Shown: positions 34,507 through 43,019, counted from the first letter of the stretch. The stretch: 64,000 nt of DNA from UBA11400 sp964473555 (GCA_964473555.1 CAYYPL010000007.1:119043-183042), one strand, 5' to 3'. The notes: a model not told the origin generated them from the sequence alone. Translations and numbers: made by a program.

Positions 34507-35423
34507 TGATTCTTGACTAGTTGGAGGTAGATTTCGTGCAGGTCCGGTTTGTGGCTGGTCACATCGACAATGCCATCGATCCGGGTCAGGTCCTGAAGCA
34601 CCTGCCTCATCGACGAGTCTTTTCCGAAGGTAATGTGAACCCGGCGGTCATCCACCTTTTCAATCAGATCGACGTTCGAAAGTCCGGCGAAGGTCGTGTC
34701 GTTGTATGCGGACTCCAATTCGAGGCTGATCATGATCTTATTGCCAAAGGACTGATAGATTCCAGCAAGCGAGCCGTTGTACACTTCCTGTCCGTTGGTG
34801 ATCAGCAGTATGTTGTTCGCAATCTTTTCGACCAGTGACATCTGATGGGCACTCAGCAAGATGGTAGTCCCCTGCGCATTGAGTTCCTTGATGAAATCGA
34901 TAAAAATTTCCTGATTCAGCGGATCCAGCCCCGAAAACGGCTCATCGAGGACAGCAAAGCGGGGTTTATGAAGGATAGAAGCCACGAACTGGATCTTTTG
35001 TTGATTGCCTTTCGAGAGAACCTGAAGCTTTTCCTTGGCCCGGTTGGCCAGTCCGAGACGCTCGAGCCACTCAATAGCTGATTTTTTGGCCTCGGAAGGA
35101 TCCATACCCCGAATCGATGCCAGATACACCAGCGATTTCAGGATCGGAATGTCCAGATACAGACCTCGTTCCTCGGGAAGGTATCCCACATGAGCTGCAC
35201 TTGGGACTGGACTAGCTTGTCCATTGAGTCGCCATTCGATACGTCCGCTATCGGGTTTGATAATATCGAGCAGCATACGAAGCGACGTCGTTTTACCGGC
35301 GCCATTCGGACCCAAAAACGCATAAATATCGCCCTCCTGGACCGAAAAAGACAGATTTTTCACGGCCTTCACCGTAGAGAATCCCTTACTGATAGAATCG
35401 ACCTGCAACACAGAAGTAGCCAT
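34503..35423 (-). CDS. ABC transporter ATP-binding protein
   Basis: 306 residues. Walker A GPNGAGKTT (about 38-46), Q-loop region, signature VLSKGNQQK (about 137), Walker B FAVLDEPFSGLDP, and H-loop SAHQM. The C-terminal 80 residues form the extra regulatory domain seen in NatA/drug-type exporters. It powers the permease encoded immediately downstream. The ATG at 35423-35421 is clear. Confidence 0.92.
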   Translation of the reverse strand: MATSVLQVDSISKGFSTVKAVKNLSFSVQEGDIYAFLGPNGAGKTTSLRMLLDIIKPDSGRIEWRLNGQASPVPSAAHVGYLPEERGLYLDIPILKSLVYLASIRGMDPSEAKKSAIEWLERLGLANRAKEKLQVLSKGNQQKIQFVASILHKPRFAVLDEPFSGLDPLNQEIFIDFIKELNAQGTTILLSAHQMSLVEKIANNILLITNGQEVYNGSLAGIYQSFGNKIMISLELESAYNDTTFAGLSNVDLIEKVDDRRVHITFGKDSSMRQVLQDLTRIDGIVDVTSHKPDLHEIYLQLVKNQ

Positions 35424-35506
35424 TGGATGAAGATGTTAGTTCCTGGATTAAGCAACCACTTTAACACAAAAAGATTACGAAAGTTACATTAAGGAATTGT
35501 TAAAAT

Positions 35507-35632
35507 TTGGGAGCAGGGAGCAGGGAGCGGGTTCTCTCCGGCGCGTGCGCTACCACCGCGAAGCCCAACCGCGGCAAAGCCGCCCCAACAGTAACGCAAT
35601 TACCCAAACAGATGCTCTAGCACCCGATAATC
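35507..35632. repeat. Composite repeat: GGGAGCA words plus hairpin modules
   Basis: GGGAGCAGGGAGCAGGGAGC, then CTCTCCGGCGCGTGCGCTACC, CGCGAAGCCCAACC, GCGGC-AAA-GCCGC, CCCAAACA and TGCT-CT-AGCA. Almost the same string recurs at 42.3 kb. It runs into the end of the DUF5615 gene, whose TAG is the loop of the last hairpin. Confidence 0.8.
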
Positions 35633-35952
35633 AGTAACTCTGTAATAGAATCATCTAAAAACGCTTGAATAGCCGATTGTTTCGTCTCAAAAAGCTGAAT
35701 AATCTCAGATGAAGCGGTATTTCCCGTTCGGAGCCAGATCACTTTTGGGGGAGATCCATACAGGGACACAAGGTTGTAGAAGTCCGCATCGAAGGTTACG
35801 ATGCAGCAGGAGTGCTGCGTTGCATACTTCCAGATTTCAAAGTCGGAAGCGTCTTTGAGTCCGACATCGGTGACGTGAGTCACTTCCGGATAAACAACCT
35901 CGAGCTTTTTGGTCACCCGAAACGAAATGTTCTGATCGAAAAGCAACGTCAT
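35617..35952 (-). CDS. DUF5615 PIN-like protein, putative toxin
   Basis: 111 residues matching DUF5615, a PIN-like nuclease family. Acidic residues are placed as in PIN domains: Asp in LLFDQNIS (about 6), DASDFEIWKYA (about 40) and VTFDADFY (about 56). Predicted toxin of a toxin-antitoxin pair; the partner gene upstream overlaps it by 4 nt. The final residues IIGC and stop TAG are encoded by hairpin-repeat sequence, so the C-terminus may have been remodelled. Confidence 0.82.
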   Translation of the reverse strand: MTLLFDQNISFRVTKKLEVVYPEVTHVTDVGLKDASDFEIWKYATQHSCCIVTFDADFYNLVSLYGSPPKVIWLRTGNTASSEIIQLFETKQSAIQAFLDDSITELLIIGC

Positions 35953-36395
35953 GGCAAGGTGATGCTTTTCGCCTGACGCGAAGCAGCGTAGTTCAATGCC
36001 AGCTGGATCTGCTCTTTGGTCATATCAGGAAAATCAGCCAGGATCTCGTTCATTGTCATTCCGGAAGCAAACCATCCAAGCACATCATCCACTGCGATTC
36101 GGGTGTTATTGATACAAGGTTTTCCGAACCGCTTGTCCAGATTGATGGTGATTTCATTACCGTGCTCGTCCCGGAAGGCAGATTTGGATGCCATTCCTGC
36201 TGAGTGTATCGTCTGATACACTGAAATCGGCTCCGCAACGATACCTCCGGCGCTCACGGATGCAGATTCCCCAAACGCCACCGAATGAAGAATCACCCGA
36301 AGCTCTTCCTCCAGCGACCGACCGTTCTTCGCAGCCCGGACCCGCAGTCGCTGTTTGATTTCGTCATCGAGATTTCTGATCGTGATACTAGCCAT
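35949..36395 (-). CDS. FitA-like ribbon-helix-helix fused to DUF433, putative antitoxin
   Basis: 148 residues from the ATG at 36395; a TTG-started frame adds 9 residues but is less likely. N-terminal ribbon-helix-helix (MASITIRNLDDEIKQRLRVRAAKNGRSLEEELR, typical of FitA), C-terminal DUF433 (ITINLDKRFGKPCINNTRI and IPVDDVLGWFASGMT-like, then ILADFPDMTKEQIQLALNYAA). DUF433 proteins are usual partners of DUF5615, so this is the antitoxin and likely autorepressor. The added RHH domain is unusual. Confidence 0.85.
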   Translation of the reverse strand: MASITIRNLDDEIKQRLRVRAAKNGRSLEEELRVILHSVAFGESASVSAGGIVAEPISVYQTIHSAGMASKSAFRDEHGNEITINLDKRFGKPCINNTRIAVDDVLGWFASGMTMNEILADFPDMTKEQIQLALNYAASRQAKSITLP

Positions 36396-36435
36396 AGAGT
36401 GAAATTTAAAGTTAATATGCAATCAATGTAATCAA

Positions 36436-36690
36436 TGATATCAAAATAGGCAAATGGGCTAATGGGCCAATGGGCCAGTGGCTAGCAGAACCTTACATCT
36501 CTCTGTTTGCGAAAGCAAGCACTCTCCACTCGCGAGGCGAGTACTCTCCGTGGCTTCCGCCACACTCTCCGCGGCGTAGCCGTACTCTCCAGTGCGAAGC
36601 ACGCTCTCCGTTTGCTATGCAAACACTCTCCGCGACGCCGTCGTACTCACCGTTTGTGAAACGAACACTCTCCGCTCGCTTTGCTAGTGT
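36436..36690. repeat. Array of nine mini-hairpins separated by ACTCTCC
   Basis: First AATGGGCC words (36452-36485), then from 36501 an array of short palindromes with different stems but the same design. Clear examples are ACTCGC-GAG-GCGAGT, GTGGC-TTCC-GCCAC, CGGC-GTA-GCCG, GTGC-GAA-GCAC, GTTTGC-TAT-GCAAAC, CGACG-C-CGTCG and GTTTGT-GAA-ACGAAC. Each is joined to the next by ACTCTCC or a near variant. No gene is seen in it. Confidence 0.85.
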
Positions 36691-36824
36691 TACGTCAAGG
36701 ATGGGTCGTTTTAATCACACACTTTCAGATAGTGGATGGGATTCGGGGAGAAGTTCTCTATCCGGCCTCGATTGTTGGAGTTAACCTGCCTCGCATAAAG
36801 GTTGAGCGTAGCGTAGTATTCTAT

Positions 36825-37697
36825 TCAATCCTGCCGTTGAAGATGGACAATAGCATGGTACGTACAATTGACTACCTCTGTCATTTTCTCGAAATCCAGA
36901 GTATGTATTGTGTCGGTAACCATGTGATAGTTTGGGTTTCTCATAAAGGAGGTATTGTTGATCATTAACGCAGGATACCCAAAGTGCCAATAATTCATGT
37001 GGTCTGATAGACCCGCTAAACTATGTGTCGATGGGAGACTAATTCCCTGAACATCAATTTTAGCGTGCTCGGACATTAGAGAATGAACGCGTTGATTAAA
37101 CCCAAGATACTTATCAATACCAACCACGATGATAAAATTCGCGGTGCTGGGAAACATCGATGCAAATTCGGGTTGGGGAAATTTTTGTGAGTTGTGCTCA
37201 TCAGAAAAGTAGCCAATCATTTCATAGCATATCATTCCTATCAGATCAACCTTGTTTTTATACAGGGACTTTGCGTGAACATAGCTGCCCATAAATTTAG
37301 TATCAAAAAAGGGAGGCTCTTCAAGGCAATACGCCACGAAATCAATTTGATAATCGATATTCGGTTTGTTGTTTCCAATGAGTCTTGCTGTTTCAAGTAA
37401 ACCAGCTACTCCACTTGCATTGTCGTCGGCACCGGGTTGATCCCCACACACATCATAATGAGCCCCAATAATAAGTCTTTTTCCGGGGCGCTGGTTATAG
37501 GTAGCGATGACATTAGTATACTCCATTCCATTCACCAACCATGTCTGTTCCTCAACCACTAATCCAGCATCCAGGAAGGATTTTTTAATGTAAGCTGATG
37601 CTTTTTCTAAACTATCAATGTTCAAGTAGTTACGGGAGGGTGTCAATTCTGTGAGAAATTGAACATCCTGATACAGCCTGTCCGAATTTGCTTTCAT
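36825..37697 (-). CDS. M28 family zinc peptidase
   Basis: 290 residues. Zinc-ligand motifs of the M28 fold: GAHYDVCGDQPGADDNASG (His about 79 and Asp about 90), EEPPF (catalytic Glu region about 132), and YHMVTDTIHTLDF near the end (last His). No signal peptide, so it may act in the cytosol, unusual because many M28 enzymes are secreted. Removes N-terminal residues from peptides. A small zinc-ribbon gene lies 20 nt upstream on the same strand. Confidence 0.88.
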   Translation of the reverse strand: MKANSDRLYQDVQFLTELTPSRNYLNIDSLEKASAYIKKSFLDAGLVVEEQTWLVNGMEYTNVIATYNQRPGKRLIIGAHYDVCGDQPGADDNASGVAGLLETARLIGNNKPNIDYQIDFVAYCLEEPPFFDTKFMGSYVHAKSLYKNKVDLIGMICYEMIGYFSDEHNSQKFPQPEFASMFPSTANFIIVVGIDKYLGFNQRVHSLMSEHAKIDVQGISLPSTHSLAGLSDHMNYWHFGYPALMINNTSFMRNPNYHMVTDTIHTLDFEKMTEVVNCTYHAIVHLQRQD

Positions 37698-37717
37698 AGG
37701 TCAAATCTTCCGATTGA

Positions 37718-37915
37718 TTACCTGGAACTCAGTTTAAAATAGGCTCCACAGCCCTTATATCGCGTGAAATTGGGATAACTGGCCATTAACGGCAAAAACC
37801 AGTACGTATCCGAGTACTGAACCGCAGCATGCATATTCCCGCTCGCCAGATTCCGGCCACGGATCAGCTTCTTACACGAAGGGCATTCATAAACGTCGTC
37901 AGGTGCAAAAGTCAT
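37718..37915 (-). CDS. Small zinc-ribbon-like protein
   Basis: 65 residues. One CPSC pair at about residue 11-14 (YECPSCKKLIRG) and a lone GCG near the end (RYKGCGAYFKL), so a possible incomplete zinc ribbon. The middle part, QYSDTYWFLPLMASYPNF, has a conserved-looking aromatic core. It precedes the M28 peptidase gene. Function not recognised. Confidence 0.6.
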   Translation of the reverse strand: MTFAPDDVYECPSCKKLIRGRNLASGNMHAAVQYSDTYWFLPLMASYPNFTRYKGCGAYFKLSSR

Positions 37916-37994
37916 GGGGATGGTTTTAGATGAGTTGTTTGATTGTCAACCAGGATTTCAACGTGTAGGATGAAAAAGTTGAGTATGTATTTAT

Positions 37995-39299
37995 TTAGTC
38001 ATCGGTTTTCATCCGCACTGCAGTGGTTGATCTATACGAGAAGTCATCCTGGTATTGATATAACTCGACTTTGCCGAGCCGATACAGGACGGTGGACATG
38101 CGCGTAACACTCTCCCAGCTGTAGCCTTCTTCTCGCAAGCCATATCGAAAGGTGTCGTAGCTCAGGAATCGCTTGTTGGCCTGAGCACATTGTGCGAGAT
38201 AGTCTTCCAGTGCTTCGATGTATTCATCCTTCTCGATCTCAAATTCTTCGACAAAGGGATCATCATCGTCAACCACACGTCGATCGGAGTACGGATGGGT
38301 TTTCTTTGGAAGCTCGATTTTACCCAAAATCTTGAGTTTAGGCAATAAATCGGCGTAGTCGTTAGCCTCTGGAATGGACTCTTCGACATGTTGAGATTCT
38401 ATCGGTGCTTCTGTCACAATCGCATAGTTAAACTCCTTCAGTGTCTTGAGTTTTAACTCCGCATCGATCATCATTTTATTGAAGGCATCCTCAAGTTTGT
38501 TCAAACTTGTGACATTCTCCTGCTTAAGAAAGCCATTATGAGCCACTTTATGACGTAAATTGGTTAATTCACTCCACATCCGATGGAACCTGTGTTCCTG
38601 AAAGGTTTCCTTGAAGTACTTTGAGTAGTTGGACTCGATTTGCTTTTTCAGATCCTGCACATCGTCCATGGACTTCAAATCCAACACCTGAATCATGAGT
38701 TCACTGACGTCGGTATTTCCGGTACTTTTCTTGGTGATGAGTTCTCCCAGTTCACGGAAATCCATGTAGGATAAGTCCAGATTCACCAGCTGATACCACT
38801 TTCGGTGCGTCTGCATCATGCGGGACTTGATCTTGTTGTGCACATCCGGTGTTGCCGTCTCCGATAACCATTCGTCTCCAATCAACGGTAGAAAAAACCT
38901 CACCAGATAGTTTCGGAGGCGATTTTCAATCTCACTTAAGCGTGGATACAACTCACACGCGTACACCATCGACACCCCATCGCGCGTCAAGTATACATCT
39001 TTCGCATGAAACCCAGACTTCAACACCGAGGCAATATGAAAACGATAGTATTCGCTTTTTTCTACATCTGGACAACAAAAATTAACCTGAATCCCCCAAC
39101 CCGCTTTGCCACCGTCAAAATGCTTTACGTGGATCAACTCCGGATCCTCATCTGTTTCTACAATCCAAGTCTTACCATCCATTCGCAATGATTTCTGTGC
39201 GATCAATGAATCTGACTCCCTTAAAGCCTCTGCAATCTCCGCCAACCTATCCTCGTCACCCTCAAAAACTGCCACCAATTCAAGCTTGATTAAACTCAT
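37995..39299 (-). CDS. HEPN-domain protein with C-terminal winged-helix-like region
   Basis: 434 residues, no membrane segment. The central helical region ends in LTNLRHKVAHNGFL (about 246-259), which matches the Rx4H HEPN catalytic pattern. The N-terminus (1-130) is alpha/beta and of unknown type. An acidic low-complexity stretch (DDDDPFVEEFEIEKDE) precedes a C-terminal domain (about 385-430; TFRYGLREEGYSWESVTRMSTVLYRLGKVELYQY) that looks like a winged helix. A HEPN ribonuclease fits a defence or abortive-infection role. No antitoxin partner is adjacent, so it may act alone. Not assigned to a named family. Confidence 0.6.
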   Translation of the reverse strand: MSLIKLELVAVFEGDEDRLAEIAEALRESDSLIAQKSLRMDGKTWIVETDEDPELIHVKHFDGGKAGWGIQVNFCCPDVEKSEYYRFHIASVLKSGFHAKDVYLTRDGVSMVYACELYPRLSEIENRLRNYLVRFFLPLIGDEWLSETATPDVHNKIKSRMMQTHRKWYQLVNLDLSYMDFRELGELITKKSTGNTDVSELMIQVLDLKSMDDVQDLKKQIESNYSKYFKETFQEHRFHRMWSELTNLRHKVAHNGFLKQENVTSLNKLEDAFNKMMIDAELKLKTLKEFNYAIVTEAPIESQHVEESIPEANDYADLLPKLKILGKIELPKKTHPYSDRRVVDDDDPFVEEFEIEKDEYIEALEDYLAQCAQANKRFLSYDTFRYGLREEGYSWESVTRMSTVLYRLGKVELYQYQDDFSYRSTTAVRMKTDD

Positions 39300-39505
39300 T
39301 AGGTCTCCATATTTACTACATAACTCTTGTGCTACATACTAAACATTGGGAGTCAGTAATTCAATATCAAGTACGTATCATTCAGACAACTAATGACAAT
39401 GAATCCATTCATCATCTTAAAAAATGTTGAATGGAAGTTATGATCCGGATAAGTCAGGGTTTCCTGATCTTAGTCCTACACGAACTCATAGAGATGAAGA
39501 CGCCT

Positions 39506-39530
39506 CACTCTCCGGCGACGTAGTCGCCTA
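39506..39530. repeat. Hairpin-repeat copy at XRE gene end
   Basis: CACTCTCC followed by a perfect hairpin GGCGAC-GTA-GTCGCC (39514-39528). The TAG stop of the XRE gene overlaps its last base. Confidence 0.7.
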
Positions 39531-39821
39531 TCTAATAACTATCTCAAGCCGACACCCAAATCCGCGTTCCACGATTTTCTGAACCGTAGAAATTCGGGCT
39601 TCCTTAAGATTGTTTTCAATTTTTGAAATGTAGGACTTGGTGGTTCCAACTTTATCTGCAAGCTCTTGTTGAGTCAGACCCATTTCAAGACGCTTTTCAA
39701 GCAACAACGCACCAATTTTAAAGTCCTGATATCCTGCATCCAGATCATCTCTTTCGGGAGTTCCTACAGGACCAAAATTTTGGTTTTTAAATTCACTAAG
39801 TGATGTTAGATTCTTTTTCAT
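39528..39821 (-). CDS. XRE-family HTH protein, orphan antitoxin-like
   Basis: 97 residues. Helix-turn-helix at about 48-72 (LTQQELADKVGTTKSYISKIEN) and the C-terminal segment STVQKIVERGFGCRLEIVI, typical of antitoxins paired with RelE/HigB toxins. No toxin gene lies on either side: the next gene upstream is an AbiE-like nucleotidyltransferase and downstream is the HEPN gene 229 nt away. Probably a solitary antitoxin or a repressor. Confidence 0.8.
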   Translation of the reverse strand: MKKNLTSLSEFKNQNFGPVGTPERDDLDAGYQDFKIGALLLEKRLEMGLTQQELADKVGTTKSYISKIENNLKEARISTVQKIVERGFGCRLEIVIR

Positions 39822-39885
39822 AAGCTTTAGCTCTTCAAAAATTGATATAACTTATGAAATGTTTCACTTTAGTACAACAAATTTT

Positions 39886-40722
39886 TTATTTCTGACTAAT
39901 TCCTTTTTGAAATGCACGGAGTAAAGCAAATGCATACTCAATATCTCTATCAAGTTTTTTAGCCCATTCTTTTGCAATATCCGATTTTTTAGCATCCTCC
40001 AGATTGGTATCCAGAATCTTTAATACTCGTTCAGATATTGCCTTGGACTTTTTTAGGTATAGGCTTGAATCCCGGCCCAATACCTCAGCAGCAATGAAAA
40101 GTTGGTCGAAGGGGTCTGCCTCGAATGTATCATAATGTTTTTCTACGATTTCTTCCCACTTTAAATCGTAGTAATGCTGAATGATTCTAAGTATGTCTGG
40201 AAGATCGTCACCTCTATCTTCTGGTCGGTCGCTCCAGGCTATCAATTTTAAAATTACCATCCCAGGTAATGGCGGGATATTTGCAACATTTTCATCAATC
40301 TGAACAGTTATAGCTTCTTCCATAACCTCTCGAAAACCAAAGACGTGTAAATCGATATGTCGTTCGTTGAAATTATTTGTGAAGTACTCTTCAATTTCTC
40401 CAAAAGGTAAAAGATCTATAGCTACCTTAAACTTACTGGAGTAGAAAGTCCAAGGGGCAGAAACTTTATTGAAACCACTTTTCTCTAGTGCCTCAGTGAT
40501 TTTTTCATACTCACTTATGCTTGAAATCATTACCGCAAAGTCAATGTCTTTCGTACCTCTCGTTGGTTTTATCCCTACTTTCAGCAACTCTAAAGCGATT
40601 GCATTTACTCCGATCAGATAATAAGGAATACGCATTTCCTTCATCACTACATCGATACAATCAAAGGATTCTTTGAAGAAGGGAATGGCTAGTTCTTTAT
40701 AAGTTTGGTTGGATGTGCTCAC
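39886..40722 (-). CDS. AbiEii-like nucleotidyltransferase toxin (pair 1)
   Basis: 278 residues. Nucleotidyltransferase-fold signature: YYLIGVNAIALELL followed by RGTKDIDFAV (about 55-65), the DxD metal site. The rest is mainly helical. It is the predicted toxin of a type IV-like AbiE system, modifying a cellular target with a nucleotide. The partner gene upstream overlaps by 26 nt. The family is broad (DUF6036-like), so AbiEii identity rests partly on the pairing. Confidence 0.75.
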   Translation of the reverse strand: MSTSNQTYKELAIPFFKESFDCIDVVMKEMRIPYYLIGVNAIALELLKVGIKPTRGTKDIDFAVMISSISEYEKITEALEKSGFNKVSAPWTFYSSKFKVAIDLLPFGEIEEYFTNNFNERHIDLHVFGFREVMEEAITVQIDENVANIPPLPGMVILKLIAWSDRPEDRGDDLPDILRIIQHYYDLKWEEIVEKHYDTFEADPFDQLFIAAEVLGRDSSLYLKKSKAISERVLKILDTNLEDAKKSDIAKEWAKKLDRDIEYAFALLRAFQKGISQK

Positions 40723-41665
40723 GGAAAATTATATTGGCTGTTTCTGTATTACGTTTGCCACCTTCCAGCATCAAATCGGCATACACTAGCAGTGGAGGTG
40801 CCCCTTTATCATAATTGAACTTCCAAAACATGTCCAAAACTTCTATTTCACCATTTTTATCAGGCATTAATCTGTAGTTTTTAATCAGCTCCTGTCTGTT
40901 TTCTTTGGTATATATCAAGAAAGTTTCTGGTCGTAAATGGTTGGTGAGTAAATCAGCTGCTGGTTCTCCACCCCAAACAGTTTTTTCGTTGTTGAATTGA
41001 AGCTCCTGCCAGTTACCCTTAATTGCAAAACGTTCTTTGAGCAATTTTGGACGTAAAACGGTAGCATATCCTGATAACCATCTATCCAATAAAGCGTTTC
41101 TGTTTTCCCAAACATAGTTTTTTTTGTTTAAAGGGATAAGAAAGCCTGATGCTTTTAGTCCATCAATTACTTGTGGAATATTTCCAAGTCCTACATCGGT
41201 CAATTCAGCCAATTCTCGTTGAGGTAGATTGATGGCGTCCTTGTTCTGCAGTAAATAAAACAGCACTTTCAAACCAGTTTTGGTGAACGCCCTGTTGCCC
41301 GTATTCTTTTCGACCACTAATGGTTTTTGAGTGTCGACAAAAAGAAAAAAATCTTTGTTCTTCAGGAAGATATTTCCGTTTGCCTCTAGATAGGGAATGT
41401 CATTATGCCTAAGAGCTTCTTTAATTTTCGGGAAAAGGCGGTTTGCAACCAGCAGAAAGGGCTCAAACCTGTGGGAACAATCTTCAACTTGATGAAGTTG
41501 ATGGGTTCTCAGTTCTCGCTTTATTTGAACGGTGAAAGTGTATGTATTACCATTTACAGTGAAGTACAATTCGCCATCCAATGGACCATTGTTGTTCCAT
41601 GTAGCCTGAATATCTGTGAGTTGATTCAGGTTCTGAAGAGAAATATGTATGATATCTTGTTTCAT
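40697..41665 (-). CDS. AbiEi-like antitoxin with winged helix (pair 1)
   Basis: 322 residues. Central winged-helix segment about 130-175 (TGLKVLFYLLQNKDAINLPQRELAELTDVGLGNIPQVIDGLKASGFL), followed by a nuclease-like C-terminal part with VWGGEPAADLLTNHLRPETFLIYTKE. This matches the type IV AbiEi antitoxin family of transcription regulators. It overlaps its toxin gene by 26 nt. Probably autoregulates from the 230-bp gap upstream. Confidence 0.75.
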   Translation of the reverse strand: MKQDIIHISLQNLNQLTDIQATWNNNGPLDGELYFTVNGNTYTFTVQIKRELRTHQLHQVEDCSHRFEPFLLVANRLFPKIKEALRHNDIPYLEANGNIFLKNKDFFLFVDTQKPLVVEKNTGNRAFTKTGLKVLFYLLQNKDAINLPQRELAELTDVGLGNIPQVIDGLKASGFLIPLNKKNYVWENRNALLDRWLSGYATVLRPKLLKERFAIKGNWQELQFNNEKTVWGGEPAADLLTNHLRPETFLIYTKENRQELIKNYRLMPDKNGEIEVLDMFWKFNYDKGAPPLLVYADLMLEGGKRNTETANIIFREHIQPNL

Positions 41666-41897
41666 AGTTACAATTCATGTTCATAAATATAACATGTTCA
41701 CGTAACGTGAGCAAGTTTATTTTATGAACACAAAGACAAGTTCTGACATACTGTTCTCCAATTCTCTCGTTAACAGCAGCGAAGTTGCCAATTGCGAGTG
41801 CGATATTGAGAAGGTGTGATAGTTCAAATTCCTAAAACTATCAATTAAGTATAACTTTTAGGAAAATATCGGCTTGAAATCAAGAAGCTTATCCGAC

Positions 41898-42200
41898 CTA
41901 TGCTGCATACAGCAGCACTTTGGATTGATCGACTTCTTGTTGAAAAATTGAATTTCTGAAAGGTTGATTGACAATCAGGTCGATTTTGCGGCAAAAAAGT
42001 GACTCGAGGTCAAGTTGAAGTCCGGTGAATCTATCAAAAGCACCATTTGGTCCCGGATCAAGAAACTCGACCAGTAAATCGATGTCGCTCTCGTTGGATT
42101 CAGTACCTTTAGCAAACGAACCAAAAACATACAACGTACTCACGCCATGCCTTTGGCAAATTTCTTCGAGTTGGGCAATATTTAGATCATTAATCTGCAA
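41898..42200 (-). CDS. MNT-type minimal nucleotidyltransferase (MntA-like), unpaired
   Basis: 100 residues. GSFAKG (about 27-32) and DIDLLVEF (about 40) give the metal-binding Asp pair of the minimal nucleotidyltransferase fold. MntA normally AMPylates and silences a HEPN toxin encoded next to it; no HEPN gene is adjacent here. The TAG stop directly follows a TGCTG-TATG-CAGCA hairpin coding for the last residues, similar to the local repeats. Confidence 0.83.
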   Translation of the reverse strand: MQINDLNIAQLEEICQRHGVSTLYVFGSFAKGTESNESDIDLLVEFLDPGPNGAFDRFTGLQLDLESLFCRKIDLIVNQPFRNSIFQQEVDQSKVLLYAA

Positions 42201-42275
42201 ATCAGTAACTTTTAACTACTAAAATCATTAGGCATAACGTCTGATGTCAAAATACAGTGCTTCGTGCTTATTAAA

Positions 42276-42425
42276 CAACCACTTTCGTTCCTAAATGTGT
42301 GTAGCCGTGAGCGGCGAGCGGCGAGCAGCGAGCAGGTTCTCTCCCGCGCGTGCGCTACCACCGCGAAGCCCAACCGCGGCAAAGCCGCACCAACGTTGCT
42401 AAGCAATCCAAACAATTGCTCTAGC
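42276..42425. repeat. Composite repeat with 37-bp unit shared with 43114
   Basis: Begins with a 37-bp segment (CAACCACTTTCGTTCC... GTGAGC) repeated exactly at 43114. Then GGCGAGC words, CTCTCC, GCGCGTGCGC, CGCGAAGCCC, GCGGC-AAA-GCCGC, TTGC-TAA-GCAA, CCAAACA and TGCT-CT-AGCA, and CCC just before the higA stop. Confidence 0.8.
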
Positions 42426-42428
42426 ACC

Positions 42429-42713
42429 CTAACTTTTAACCAACGACGGAATCTCTTTATTTGGCCGATGGGCACTCAGATCATGCATTGCCTGGAGATT
42501 CAACCAATACTCGGGAGACGTATTAAAAGCCTGTGAAAGCAACCAGGCCGTATCCGGAGAAATACCGCGTTTACCCTTAATGATTTCATTGATGCGTTGA
42601 ATCGGAATACCGAGATGATCAGCCAACTTGACCTGTGTAATCCCTAAGGGTTCCAGATACTCTTTGAGTAGAATCTGTCCTGGATGTGTCGCTATTCTGA
42701 ACTTAGGAAGCAT
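42429..42713 (-). CDS. higA: HigA family antitoxin
   Basis: 94 residues. HigA-type opening (RIATHPGQILLKEYLEPLGITQVKLADHLGIPIQRINEIIKGKRGISPDTAWLLSQAF, about 5-65) with a central HTH and the C-terminal WLNLQAMHDL motif. Binds and neutralises HigB and represses the operon. Unusually complete next to a damaged toxin. Stop TAG adjoins a repeat. Confidence 0.93.
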   Translation of the reverse strand: MLPKFRIATHPGQILLKEYLEPLGITQVKLADHLGIPIQRINEIIKGKRGISPDTAWLLSQAFNTSPEYWLNLQAMHDLSAHRPNKEIPSLVKS

Positions 42714-42727
42714 AAAGGTTTGAAGGT

Positions 42728-43019
42728 TTAAGCGTGGTAATCAACAAACTGAACATCGTATGCATGATCATCGATCCATCGAAAAATGATCCGGTACTGA
42801 ACATTGACCCGAATACTATAGAAAGACTTCAAATTTCCTTGAAGTAACTCTAACCTGTTACCCGGCGGCGACCTAAGATCATCTAACGATGTAGCCGCAT
42901 TCAACATATCAAGTTTCATGAGTATTGAGTTTTTTAAATTGACAGGAATCTTTCTCACTCTTGAACTAGATATCCCATGGAATAACTCATAAGTGGATTT
43001 GTCCCCAAATGAGAAACAT
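42728..43019 (-). pseudogene. higB: HigB-like toxin, apparently frameshifted near the start
   Basis: The 42728-42958 part (76 residues from a GTG) has the HigB-1 core: LNAATSLDDLRSPPGNRLELLQGN, YSIRVNVQYRIIFRW and VDYH. The same frame continues upstream as SFGDKSTYELFHGISSSRVRKIP, which matches the missing N-terminus, but only reaches TAA at 43022-43024 with no start codon. The ATG at 43019-43017 is in a different frame: one base too many in the AAA at 43014-43016 would explain it. Either the toxin is dead, or a shortened protein starts at GTG 42958. A sequencing error could also cause this. Confidence 0.7.

Noticed and set aside
36501..36690. CRISPR or integron attC site
   Set aside because: Stems vary and linkers are constant, the reverse of CRISPR. 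No convincing pair of RYYYAAC and GTTRRRY boxes was found, although single GCCCAAC strings occur, and no integron integrase is in the window.
37995..42200. HEPN-MNT type VII toxin-antitoxin pair
   Set aside because: The MNT gene (41898) and the HEPN gene (37995) are about 2.6 kb apart with three genes between, so they are not a usual operon pair.
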